The translations under genes were made by a program, and so were the position numbers. DNA of 64,000 bases from CAYWMD01 sp964458575 (GTDB lineage: Bacteria; Verrucomicrobiota; Verrucomicrobiia; Limisphaerales; JADLHS01), in assembly GCA_964458575.1 (NCBI GenBank), contig CAYWMD010000005.1:1-64000 (forward strand), read 5' to 3'. Each line of letters starts with the position of its first letter. The stretch's first letter is position 1. Positions 46,899 through 55,621 of the stretch are shown here, one piece after another. Below the pieces are notes generated by a model. It was not told the DNA's origin. It saw only the letters and a list, made by a program, of their open reading frames with translations, and did not search any database.

Positions 46899-48308
46899 CT
46901 ACGGCGAAGTATCATCCGCCAACACACACCGGAAACCGACACTCCAAAAGCGATTGCCGGGCGGCATGTGGTAGCGGCTGGATGACAGCAGATACCGCGT
47001 TTCGCAGTTATACCACGACGCGCCGCGCATCACGCGATTGCCGCTCTGGCCGTCAAAGAAATCCTCACACCATTCCCACACATTCCCACCCAGATCGTAA
47101 AGGCCGTGGCGATTCGCGGGAAAACTCCCGACCGGGGACGCCGTGGCGTAGCCATCGTTAAATTGCTCAATGACTGGCAATTTGGGCAATGATCGTTTCG
47201 CGGTTGCGTCCGCGTAATTTCCCGCCCTTGACGGCGGCCACTGTGTTCCCCAAGGATAAACGCCCGGCGTTTTCGCGTCCTTTTCCTTGGGTGTGCCGCG
47301 CGGGTTTTCGTTCAACCCCACGGCGATGCTCCATTCCGCATCCGTCGGCAGCCGATAGCGTTGCCGGGCGTTGATTCTTCTTTCCGCGCGCTCTTTGTTC
47401 GTCAGCCATTTGCAGAACGCCTGCGCACGGTTCCAACTCATCATCCCGATCGGGCAATCCTCCCGCGGCGCGATGATTTGTCCGGCGTACCGCTGGTTCT
47501 CCCAACTCCGGTCAACTCCGTCAATGTCGTGGAAATAAGCCCGGTAATCCCGCACCCGCGTTTCGCACACGGAAAACAGGACCTTCGTTCCCGCCACCGG
47601 AACAAACCTCATCCCCAGACTGTTTACCCATGTCTTGCCCTGAAGGGGCACGCTCACCGCCGGCTCGGGCGGCGGTGTCGCGGTGTGACCGTCCGCCGCA
47701 GCCTTTGGTTCTTCATCCGCCTTTCGCGCCTCATCTGCTTTCCTGGCTGCGGACTCCTGTTCCGCCTTGACGCGGGCGACCTCTTGTTCGCGCTGCTGTT
47801 CTTCAATAGCCCGGACTTTTGCCCTTCCGGCTGGAACATGAAAACCCCAATACCATGTCGCGCAGCCAACCAGCACGAATGCAGGAGCTGTCCAAACCAG
47901 CCACCGCGGCAATAGCGCATTGCGCTGCGGTGGCGATGATTCTCCCGACGCTGTGCTTGCCTCCGCCTGGGCATTGCCGGCCTCGTTTTCGTCAGGAGGC
48001 GGTGTGAACGCCGACTGGCGTGATTGGTCGAAGCGTGCGCGTTGGGCCGGGTCAGAGAGAACCTGATAGGCCTCGTTGATGCGTTTGAAATCCTCTTCTG
48101 CGGATTGCCGATGTCCGTCCGAGCCGAACTTATCCGGATGATACGCCTGAGCGAGATAACGAAAGCGCGCTTTGACCTCGTCCGGCGTTGCGTCGGGCGT
48201 TACACCGAGAACGGAATAATGATCTTGGTCTTTCACAGCGAGCAGGTGGTTGCCAAACACGAAGTGCCAATTGGGAATGGTTGACTTCCACACCCTCACT
48301 TTGCGCAT
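46899..48308 (-). CDS. J-domain protein fused to a FGE-sulfatase (SUMF1-like) domain
   Basis: A 469-residue protein from the ATG at 48308 (TTG at 48326 and GTG at 48236 are alternatives). N-terminal J domain with YSVLGVTPDATPDEVKARFR and HPD in AYHPDKFG; one membrane helix (WLVWTAPAFVLVGCATWYWGF); an Ala/Lys/Glu-rich coiled region; then an FGE-type domain (NSLGMRFVPVAGTKVLFSV, RLPTDAEWSIAVG, GLYDLGGNVWEWCEDF, RGASWYNC, GFRCV). The two catalytic Cys of true formylglycine-generating enzyme (in the RGGSxxCxxxxC loop) are not both present; only one nearby Cys is seen. Sulfatase activation is therefore doubtful and a binding role is more likely. Confidence 0.87.
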   Translation of the reverse strand: MRKVRVWKSTIPNWHFVFGNHLLAVKDQDHYSVLGVTPDATPDEVKARFRYLAQAYHPDKFGSDGHRQSAEEDFKRINEAYQVLSDPAQRARFDQSRQSAFTPPPDENEAGNAQAEASTASGESSPPQRNALLPRWLVWTAPAFVLVGCATWYWGFHVPAGRAKVRAIEEQQREQEVARVKAEQESAARKADEARKADEEPKAAADGHTATPPPEPAVSVPLQGKTWVNSLGMRFVPVAGTKVLFSVCETRVRDYRAYFHDIDGVDRSWENQRYAGQIIAPREDCPIGMMSWNRAQAFCKWLTNKERAERRINARQRYRLPTDAEWSIAVGLNENPRGTPKEKDAKTPGVYPWGTQWPPSRAGNYADATAKRSLPKLPVIEQFNDGYATASPVGSFPANRHGLYDLGGNVWEWCEDFFDGQSGNRVMRGASWYNCETRYLLSSSRYHMPPGNRFWSVGFRCVLADDTSP

Positions 48309-48373
48309 TGGCGTAATTTGCGTCAACCGATTTTCCCGGCGGTTGGAATTCGGGTTGTCCGCGGCGGGCGGCC

Positions 48374-49936
48374 TTAATTCTTGGCCGGACTGCGCGTCGC
48401 CCGCCGAATCGCAATCAACTGTTTCAAGTGCGGTTCATGGACGCGTCCATTCTCCACGTGCACATCAATCGTCACGACGCCGTTGCGCTCGTTGATGCGG
48501 CGGATGAAATCAATCATGTCGGCATCCGTCTTTTTCGGGCCGCCGGTTTTGCCCCAGTCGTCGCCCATGTATCCCAGGAGTTGCCAAACGAGATTCGTCG
48601 GGCCGGGCACCTCGTGTGGGGTCACGTCAAAACCGTTGCGTTCGCCGGCAGTGTAATCTTGTTCGTCCGACAATGCACCGAACGCATCCGCGAGGCCCGT
48701 GCCTTTGTTCCACGCCAGCAGCCGGCCCGGATTGCCTGCGCGGGCGGCCTCGGCCCACGTGTGCCAGTTGCACGGTTGCGCGGGATCGTCCCAGCCGGTG
48801 GTCGTGTAAGCGCCGTCGAACCACCAGCCCGCCACGCGAACGCCGTAGCGCTCGGACCATTCCCGCAAGACCGCCCACCAGCGGCGCGAGAATTCCTGTG
48901 TGGCCGGAGACTTGATTATGTCGTCAATTTCGGCCAACCCGGCGCGCGCCTGTTTGTCGTCTTGCGGCGCGCGCGCGGTCGAATAGAGGAACAATTTAAT
49001 GTTCCGTTTGTTGAGTTCTTTAGCCAGGTCGAGCGGCAGGTCGCGGAAGGAACAACGTTCGCCGGGTTTGAAGCCACCGAAGCGATCATACGTGGCATTG
49101 GGAGCGCAGTAATAACCGGAGTTTTGTCCGAGCGTAAACAGGACGTAGCCCACGCCAGCCTGCTCCATCTGCCGGACAAACGTTTTCACATCGAATGCGT
49201 TGACCGTCGCGTTCCAATTCGTCCCGCCGCCGAGGAACGTGATGAACACGCCGTACTTCGCGTTGCGCAACCACTGCTTGGCCGCTTCCCGCGTCGCCGC
49301 ACCGTCGGCCCGAGCCGCGAGCCGGTCGGGAGAGCCGGTCGCCGGTGGTGCGCTCCAACCCATAACGGTGACATTAGTTCCTGACCACCGATTGGTTCCA
49401 AACTGAATTCCAGCTTTGATGGAGGCTTCGTGATCGAGGTTGGCGAGCGCCAACATGGGAAAGGTCACGTTGTTGAGGCCGGTTCTTTCGCCGCCACCAG
49501 TTTTTACGATTTCAACGAGAGCGGGGACGGCGGAGCTGGCTTGAGATTTTCCGAGAATCCAGAAGCCTCTCGTGGCCAGCATATTCTTGTCCACGGCGGT
49601 TTCGAAACGAATTGGCACCCAGGGATGATCGTGAATCCACGTGACCACTTTCCGTTTGAAGGGGGCATCTTGGGCGGAAATCCATCGCAACAAAGTGGGG
49701 AGCGCGTTCGTGCCGATTTGGCGGACGGCAAACTTACCTTGTTCCTGTTTCTCGGGAGTCGGGTTGCGTCCAGGCCAAAAAGCGCTCAACCAATCGTGCA
49801 GGGTTTTGCCCTGATAAACGGGCTCGCGTTCGCTCGGGCTGAAGAAGATCCAGAGAAAGGTGCCGAGTGCGGCGAGAACCAAGGCGCAAGCGATTAAACG
49901 AATCCGAATCACGGCCCAGGTGCGGATTGGTTTCAC
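48374..49936 (-). CDS. HEAT-repeat domain fused to an alpha-L-fucosidase-like domain
   Basis: A 520-residue protein (GTG start). Residues 1-190 look like the N-terminal part of the membrane-anchored HEAT-repeat proteins common in Verrucomicrobia (a hydrophobic helix, then PVYQGKTLHDWLSAFW, TNALPTLLRWI and SSAVPALVEIV). From about residue 200 the sequence changes to a fucosidase-like or GH29-related barrel (DGAATREAAKQWLRNAKYGVFITFLGGG, VGYVLFTLGQNSGYY, GWWFDGAYTTTGWDD, VVTIDVHVENG). A nucleophile Asp is plausible in WWFDG. The join near 49330-49390 looks like a fusion, since the second part begins as such enzymes do after their signal peptide. Confidence 0.75.
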   Translation of the reverse strand: MKPIRTWAVIRIRLIACALVLAALGTFLWIFFSPSEREPVYQGKTLHDWLSAFWPGRNPTPEKQEQGKFAVRQIGTNALPTLLRWISAQDAPFKRKVVTWIHDHPWVPIRFETAVDKNMLATRGFWILGKSQASSAVPALVEIVKTGGGERTGLNNVTFPMLALANLDHEASIKAGIQFGTNRWSGTNVTVMGWSAPPATGSPDRLAARADGAATREAAKQWLRNAKYGVFITFLGGGTNWNATVNAFDVKTFVRQMEQAGVGYVLFTLGQNSGYYCAPNATYDRFGGFKPGERCSFRDLPLDLAKELNKRNIKLFLYSTARAPQDDKQARAGLAEIDDIIKSPATQEFSRRWWAVLREWSERYGVRVAGWWFDGAYTTTGWDDPAQPCNWHTWAEAARAGNPGRLLAWNKGTGLADAFGALSDEQDYTAGERNGFDVTPHEVPGPTNLVWQLLGYMGDDWGKTGGPKKTDADMIDFIRRINERNGVVTIDVHVENGRVHEPHLKQLIAIRRATRSPAKN

Positions 49937-50035
49937 GTGCGCAGTTTAGCCAATGATCAACACGGATGAATACGGATTTTTTTCAACGCAAGGATGCGCC
50001 GGCGTAGCGCGGCAAAGCCGCAGCCAAACCAGACC

Positions 50036-50135
50036 GCGAGTTGTCCCAACTCGCAGCGGACTGTTACGCGGATGATCGGCGGCAAGATCGGAGATTGACC
50101 GGCTATCGGTCGTGCTGCGGCTTGGGACAAGCCGC
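50036..50135. repeat. Pair of oppositely oriented hairpins (TTGTCCCAA / TTGGGACAA)
   Basis: The first hairpin is GCGAGTTG (50036-50043), loop TCC, CAACTCGC (50047-50054). The second is GCGGCTTG (50117-50124), loop GGA, CAAGCCGC (50128-50135). The loops are complementary and the units face each other, so together they form a larger inverted element about 70 bases before the GH28 start codon. The sequence before it (49990-50020) also holds a GCGGC/GCCGC hairpin. Confidence 0.75.
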
Positions 50136-50205
50136 GCTCCAGAAAAGAGCTTTTGTCATTCGTCTCCCGGGCGTATCTTTGAGCAGGTTGAACATCCAAA
50201 CCGCC

Positions 50206-51891
50206 ATGCTCTCCCAAATACAAAACGCCCACGACACCGGCACGCGCCGGGTATTTCCAAGATATCTCTGGCTGGCAATCGCTGGCATCACGCTGATTTC
50301 CGGCAGTGCCTTGGGGCAGCAGGTTGCCGCGCAATCCACCTCTGATTTCTACTACTCTGTCTTGCGCTTTGGCGCGGTCGGCGATGGCAAGGCCAAGAAC
50401 ACCACGGCCATTCAGAAGGCCATAGATACCGCCAGCGCGGCGGGCGGCGGCACGGTTTATTTCCCGGCCGGGCGTTTTCTTTCCGGGACGCTGGTGCTCA
50501 AGCGCAACGTCACGCTGCACCTCGACAATGGCGCAGTGCTGTTGGGCAGCACGGACCTCAGCGATTATCCCAAGCACATTCCTGCTTTTAGGTCCTTTAC
50601 TGACACTTACGTGAACCGGGCCTTTCTCTACGCGGAAAAGGTCCAGAACATCGCCATCGAAGGCAGCGGCACGATTGACGGGCAGGGCGGCGACGACGCG
50701 TTCAAATGCGTCCCTCCAAACTACCGGTTTTTGGAACGCCCTTATTTGATCCGTTTTGTCGAGTGCGCAAACATCCGCGTGGCTGGCGTCACGCTCCGGG
50801 ATTCCGCGATGTGGGTGCAACATTACCTGGCGTGCGACAACGTCACCCTCGAACGCCTGACCATCCGCAGCCACTGCAACAACAACAACGACGCGTTTGA
50901 CATTGATGGTTGCCATGATGTTCGCATCGCCAATTGCACGGCCGAGAGCGGCGACGACGCCATTACGCTCAAGTCCACCGGCCCGCGCGCTTGCGAACGC
51001 GTCACCATCGCCAATTGCGTCGTGTCGAGCCCGTGCAGCGGCATCAAAATGGGCACGGAAACCACCGGCGGCTTTCGCGACATCACCATTACCGGCTGCG
51101 TGGTGCGCCGGCCGCTTTGGAAAGGCATGCATTCCACCGAATACACCGAGGGCATCGGCCTCCAAATGGTGGATGGCGGTGTGCTGGAACGGGTCACCCT
51201 GTCCGGCATTACGGTCGAGGGTGCGATCGCTCCTATTTTCGTAAGGCTGGGCAACCGCGCCCGACCGCATACGCCCGACGCGCCCAAGCCCGCTGTCGGC
51301 AAGCTGCGGGATGTGGTCATCAGCAACCTCATCGCCCGCGGTACCCGCCACAACGGTTGCATCATCACGGGAATTCCCGGACACGACGTCGAGAATCTCA
51401 CCCTCCGCGATGTGCGCATTACATTCGAGGGCGACGGCCGGCTGCCCGATGCCAACCGGCAGGTGGCCGAACTGGAAACGGAATATCCGTCCGCCTGGAA
51501 ATTTGGCCGGTTGCCGGCCTACGGGCTTTACATCCGCCACGCAAACGGTGTGACGTTGGACAACGTGCAACTCGATTGGGAAAAAGCCGATTACCGACCG
51601 GCCCTCATCTGCAACGACGTTCGCAACCTGAACGTCAACAACCTTCAGCCAACCGCCATCGCGGGTGGCTGCGAAACCATCCGGCTCAATGACGTTTCAA
51701 ACGTGTTGATCCGCGGGTGCGTGGCGCCGGCGGCAGGCGTCGAGTTTCTGAGCGCGAGCGGAAAACTGGATGGAATCAGCGTCATCGGAAACGATTTGCG
51801 TCGTGCAAGCCGCGCTTTTTCAATTTCCGAAAGTTCCGATCTCCGCGCCTTCTTTGAGACTGCCAATCGCCTGCCCGCGGCGAAGCCGTGA
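50206..51891 (+). CDS. Secreted GH28 polygalacturonase-like enzyme
   Basis: A 561-residue protein starting at the ATG at 50206, with a hydrophobic signal around RYLWLAIAGITLISGSALGQ. It is a right-handed parallel beta-helix of glycoside hydrolase family 28: VLRFGAVGDGKAKNTTAIQKAID, GGGTVYFPAGRFLSGTL, NNNNDAFDIDGCHDV, SGDDAITLKS and a GTETTGGF strand. The catalytic Asp set of GH28 (N-x-D, then D-D) is visible in DAFDIDG and SGDDAI. It would hydrolyse galacturonan or a related pectic chain. It lies upstream of an oxidoreductase and a HEAT protein on the same strand, separated by a repeat-filled spacer. Confidence 0.88.
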   Translation: MLSQIQNAHDTGTRRVFPRYLWLAIAGITLISGSALGQQVAAQSTSDFYYSVLRFGAVGDGKAKNTTAIQKAIDTASAAGGGTVYFPAGRFLSGTLVLKRNVTLHLDNGAVLLGSTDLSDYPKHIPAFRSFTDTYVNRAFLYAEKVQNIAIEGSGTIDGQGGDDAFKCVPPNYRFLERPYLIRFVECANIRVAGVTLRDSAMWVQHYLACDNVTLERLTIRSHCNNNNDAFDIDGCHDVRIANCTAESGDDAITLKSTGPRACERVTIANCVVSSPCSGIKMGTETTGGFRDITITGCVVRRPLWKGMHSTEYTEGIGLQMVDGGVLERVTLSGITVEGAIAPIFVRLGNRARPHTPDAPKPAVGKLRDVVISNLIARGTRHNGCIITGIPGHDVENLTLRDVRITFEGDGRLPDANRQVAELETEYPSAWKFGRLPAYGLYIRHANGVTLDNVQLDWEKADYRPALICNDVRNLNVNNLQPTAIAGGCETIRLNDVSNVLIRGCVAPAAGVEFLSASGKLDGISVIGNDLRRASRAFSISESSDLRAFFETANRLPAAKP

Positions 51892-51919
51892 TGCGTCAGT
51901 TCCGGCGGGCAGTGAGCTC

Positions 51920-51950
51920 CCTCTCCTCCCCGAGGAGCGGAGGAGAGGGT
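51920..51950. repeat. CCCTCTCCTCC hairpin downstream of the GH28 gene
   Basis: CCCTCTCCTCC (51920-51930) and GGAGGAGAGGG (51940-51950) form a perfect 11-base stem around a 9-base loop, 29 bases after the GH28 stop. Purine- and pyrimidine-rich sequence continues to about 52030 with a second weak pairing. It resembles the fold-back at 684-840. No T run, so it is not called as a terminator. Confidence 0.75.
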
Positions 51951-52159
51951 TGGGGAGAGGAGGCACGTTGGCTCGAACACCCCTCGCTCCGGCTCTCTCC
52001 CCATTCGTTCCTCGCGGAGAAAGGGAGGCGGAAGCCAAGGCGTGCGCCGGTGGTTGGCAGCCACCCTCAGTGCAGTGCACGAAGGACTTTACTTTTGACG
52101 TCGTGTCGCCAACATCGTTCGCGCATGGGCCACGCCCGGATTAACTGATGAGATTCACG

Positions 52160-53461
52160 ATGAAAGCAAATTCAACCTCCTCCCTCTCGCGCCGCCAATT
52201 TCTCCGCCGCACCGCCGCCACCGTTGCGCTGCCGCTGATCGTTCCCGGCTCGGTGCTCGGACTCAACGGCGCGGTCGCGCCCGGCAGCCGCATCGTGTTC
52301 GGCGGGATCGGCCTGGGCAATCGCGCCAAGGCCACGCTGCCGAATTTTCTGTCGTTCAAAGAGCTTCAGTACGTCGCCGTCAGCGACGCACGGGCGGATC
52401 GCCTCCAGTCGGCGAAGGAAGCGATTGACACGCACTATGGCAACAAGGATTGCGCGGCGTACAAGGATTTCCGCGACATGCTGGCGCGGAGGGACATTGA
52501 CGCGGTGTCCATCGCCACGGGCAATCGCTGGCACGCGATGGCCTCGATGTTTTGCGCGCACGCGGGCAAGGACATTTATTGCGAGAAGCCGATCAGCCTG
52601 ACGATCAAAGAAGGCCGCAATCTGGTCGAGATGTGTCGCCGGCTCGGGACGATTTATCAGGCGGGCACCCAGCGCCGTTCCACGGCTTCATATCAATTCG
52701 CCCGCGAGATGGTGCGGCAGGGAAAAATTGGCCGCGTGCACACCGTCGAATCGCAAGTGTGGACGGGTGGCGTCGTGCCGCACTCGGCATCTGGCCCGAT
52801 TCCCGAAGGCTGGGATTACGATCAATGGCTCGGTCCGGTGCAATGGCGGCCGTTTGTGAAGGCGCGCGTGGACAACTGGACCTGCTTCTGGGACACCGGC
52901 GAGGGCATGCACACGGACATGGGCACGCATTACACCGACCAGATGCAATGGGTGCTCGGCACCGACGACACCGGGCCGGTGGAGTTTGAAACTTCCGACG
53001 TGGTCTGGCCCGACCCGGTGAAATTCATGAGCGAAACCGCCATCTCCGGCACGTTTCGCTGCCGTTACGCCAGCGGCATCAACGGCGTAATTTACCAGCG
53101 GGGTGCGTTCAAGGATCGTTACATCAAATACATTGGCGACGAAGGCTGGATTCAAGTGGACGACGACACGGACATCGTCACGGCCCAACCGAAATCCATT
53201 TTGACATTGAAGAGCGCGGGTGGCGCGGGTTGGGGCAACGCGAGCGGGCACGTCGGCAACCTGCTGTCCTGCATTCGCAGCCGCCAGCAGCCGCTCTGCA
53301 ATCCCGAGGTGGCGCATCGCGCGCAGAGCATCGTCGAATCCATGACGATCAGCGCCCGGCTGAACCGGAAATTGAAGTGGGATCCGGTGAAGGAACAATT
53401 CAACGACGAGGACGCCAACCGGATGCTTTGGCGCGAACCGCGCACGCCGTGGTGTGTCTGA
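52160..53461 (+). CDS. Tat-exported Gfo/Idh/MocA-family oxidoreductase
   Basis: A 433-residue protein; an ATG 12 bases upstream is also possible. The Tat signal SRRQFLRRTAATVALPLIVPG precedes an NAD(P)-binding domain (RIVFGGIGLGNRAKATLPNF, VAVSDARADRLQ) and the EKPISLTIKEGRNL motif. The C-terminal domain carries WTCFWDTGEGMHTDMGTHYTDQMQWVLG. It is the third such paralogue in the window. Its position between a GH28 enzyme and a HEAT protein suggests processing of an oxidised or uronic sugar, though this is inference. Confidence 0.9.
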   Translation: MKANSTSSLSRRQFLRRTAATVALPLIVPGSVLGLNGAVAPGSRIVFGGIGLGNRAKATLPNFLSFKELQYVAVSDARADRLQSAKEAIDTHYGNKDCAAYKDFRDMLARRDIDAVSIATGNRWHAMASMFCAHAGKDIYCEKPISLTIKEGRNLVEMCRRLGTIYQAGTQRRSTASYQFAREMVRQGKIGRVHTVESQVWTGGVVPHSASGPIPEGWDYDQWLGPVQWRPFVKARVDNWTCFWDTGEGMHTDMGTHYTDQMQWVLGTDDTGPVEFETSDVVWPDPVKFMSETAISGTFRCRYASGINGVIYQRGAFKDRYIKYIGDEGWIQVDDDTDIVTAQPKSILTLKSAGGAGWGNASGHVGNLLSCIRSRQQPLCNPEVAHRAQSIVESMTISARLNRKLKWDPVKEQFNDEDANRMLWREPRTPWCV

Positions 53462-53507
53462 TCGGCCATTAAATTCAGAATAACACTTCAACTTTCCTTT
53501 CCCGATC

Positions 53508-55511
53508 ATGAAATCAAAAATCACTGTTGCCACCCTTCTCGGCGTCCTGTTACTTGCGGCGAGCACGACCGGCTTCACCGCGACCGCGGCCGATCTTTCC
53601 CAACTCGTTGCCGAAACCGCGAAATGGGAATCCGGCCGGAGCCGCGAGCCGCTCCAGCAACTCGAGCAACTCGCCCGTGACGCCGGCGACAAGAAGCAGC
53701 GGCGCGAACTCGAATCGGCCCTGATCAAACTCCTTGCCCCGTCCGCCACTTTCGAAGGCAGGCGTTTCGCGTGTCAGTTGTTGAGCGTCATCGGCTCGGA
53801 CACGTCGGTGAACGCCATCGCCGAATTGCTTAAGGACGACCAGACCGTCGGCATTGCGTGCCTGGCCTATGGCAACCGGCCATCGGCCAAGGCGAACCGG
53901 GCGTTGCTCGCCGCGTTGGCTGACGCGCCGGCGGCACGGCGGGTGCAAATCATCTCCGCGCTCGGCCATCGTCGCGACGCGAAAGCGGTCAAGGCGCTGG
54001 CCAAACTTGCGCATGACGCCAACCCGGCGGTGGCGGATACGTCCGTCCGTGCGCTGGGCGAAATCGCAAACGAGGCCGCGGCCAAGGTCCTGGCGGAATT
54101 GCGCCAGCCGGCCACCGCGCCGTTGGGCGACACGCTGGCGGACGCTTCATTGCGTTGCGCCCGGGCGCTGGCTGCGGCCGGCAAAGCCAAGGCGGCCGCG
54201 GCGATTTGCAGGGAACTGATCGGCGTTCAACAATACGCGCACGTTCGGCGCGGGGCGTTCCTCGCATTGTTTCCGCTGGACCCGGACGGCGGCGAACAGC
54301 GTATTCTGCAAGCGATGCGCGGCAACGATGTGATTTTGAAACCAGTGGCGATTGCCGCCGTGGCAAAGCTGCCCAATCCAAATGCGTCCGAGGTTTTCGG
54401 GCGGGAACTGGCGGCGTTATCGCCGGAAGCACAAGTGTGGCTCATTGAGGCATTGGCAAGTCGCGCTGACGCTCCGGCCCGCGCGGCCATCTTGGGCCAG
54501 TTGACCTCCAGCGATGTCACCGTGCGCCTGGCCGCCGCCGCCGCGCTGGGGCAGGTGGGTGGCGCAACGGCGGTGCAACCGCTGGCCAAAGCCATTGTTG
54601 CAGCGAAGGACGCCGACGAACTGCGCGCATTGCAAGCGGCGCTGGCGGATCTTCCCAGCGACCGCGACACGGACAAGGCTATCATTGCACAGATCAATGG
54701 CGCGCAGGCCGAAGCGCGCGCGCGATTGATCGCCACTTTGACCACGCGGCGCAGCCCGCAAATCATCGAGACGCTTTTTGCGGAAGCGGAAAGCCAGGAA
54801 ACCGTGGTGGCCACCGCAGCCTACCGGGTGCTGGCGAAAGCGGGGACCGGCCAGAACCTGCCGCAGTTGTTGAAACAGTTTGCCGCATTGTCCAACGGCG
54901 ATCTTCGTGGCGACGTGGAAGGTTTTGTTCAACAGGCCATCATGGCCACGGATGACGTGGCCTTGCGCTCGAAAGCGGTGTGCGACGCGTTGGACGGCGC
55001 CAAGTCCACGGCGGCGCGCTGTGCGCTGCTGAACTTCCTGCCCTACGTTGGCGATGACCGGGCGCTGAAGGCGCTGCTGGCCGCGGTCAACGGTCCGGAC
55101 CAGGCCGAGCGCGACAACGGCGTTCACGCACTGTCGGAATGGCCGGACATGGCGGCGTGGGATGCGTTGTATGCCGTCTTCCAGAAACCGTTGAACGAGG
55201 CGTATCGCTCGATCACCTTGCGCAGTCTGGTGCGCTTGTTGGGCGAGGCCAACGCGCATCCGAACCCGCAACTCATCGCGCATTATCGCGAGCTGCTCGA
55301 CGGCGCGCGCGACCCGGCCGATCTGAAACAAATCCTGGGTGCGCTCGGTGGCGCGGCGGATCCCGAAGCATTGAAACTGGCGCAATCATTGTTGGACAAA
55401 CCCGGCGTCCAGGCCGAGGCCGAGGTGGCGGTCAAGAAGATCACCGAAGCGCTCAACGCCAAACCGCCGGCCCCGGCACCGAAGGCGGGTCGGGCGAAAA
55501 AGAAGCGCTAG
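53508..55511 (+). CDS. Secreted HEAT-repeat protein
   Basis: A 667-residue protein with a signal peptide (MKSKITVATLLGVLLLAASTTGF...A). Almost the whole length is alpha-helical HEAT-like repeats, Ala- and Leu-rich, such as RRVQIISALGHRRDAKAVKALAKLA and VRLAAAAALGQVGGATAVQPLAKAI. The C-terminus is a Pro/Ala/Lys-rich basic tail. HEAT repeats form protein-binding solenoids; secreted versions are frequent near sulfatase and glycosidase genes in this phylum, often attached to cytochrome-type modules. No such module is found here. It begins 46 bases after the oxidoreductase stop. Confidence 0.85.
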   Translation: MKSKITVATLLGVLLLAASTTGFTATAADLSQLVAETAKWESGRSREPLQQLEQLARDAGDKKQRRELESALIKLLAPSATFEGRRFACQLLSVIGSDTSVNAIAELLKDDQTVGIACLAYGNRPSAKANRALLAALADAPAARRVQIISALGHRRDAKAVKALAKLAHDANPAVADTSVRALGEIANEAAAKVLAELRQPATAPLGDTLADASLRCARALAAAGKAKAAAAICRELIGVQQYAHVRRGAFLALFPLDPDGGEQRILQAMRGNDVILKPVAIAAVAKLPNPNASEVFGRELAALSPEAQVWLIEALASRADAPARAAILGQLTSSDVTVRLAAAAALGQVGGATAVQPLAKAIVAAKDADELRALQAALADLPSDRDTDKAIIAQINGAQAEARARLIATLTTRRSPQIIETLFAEAESQETVVATAAYRVLAKAGTGQNLPQLLKQFAALSNGDLRGDVEGFVQQAIMATDDVALRSKAVCDALDGAKSTAARCALLNFLPYVGDDRALKALLAAVNGPDQAERDNGVHALSEWPDMAAWDALYAVFQKPLNEAYRSITLRSLVRLLGEANAHPNPQLIAHYRELLDGARDPADLKQILGALGGAADPEALKLAQSLLDKPGVQAEAEVAVKKITEALNAKPPAPAPKAGRAKKKR

Positions 55512-55621
55512 GCCGATCCGGTAGTTTCAGGCTGTGACCGCAGGCCCGGTCGAGGAACTGGCGGACCGGAGCGGCCGGCGACCTTCGGGGTTACGAGGCC
55601 GGCATTCCAGAATCGAAATCC

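Noticed and set aside
46899..48308. Annotation as a sulfatase-activating enzyme for the three sulfatases in the window
   Set aside because: The FGE-type domain does not show both catalytic Cys, so activation of the sulfatases is not supported.
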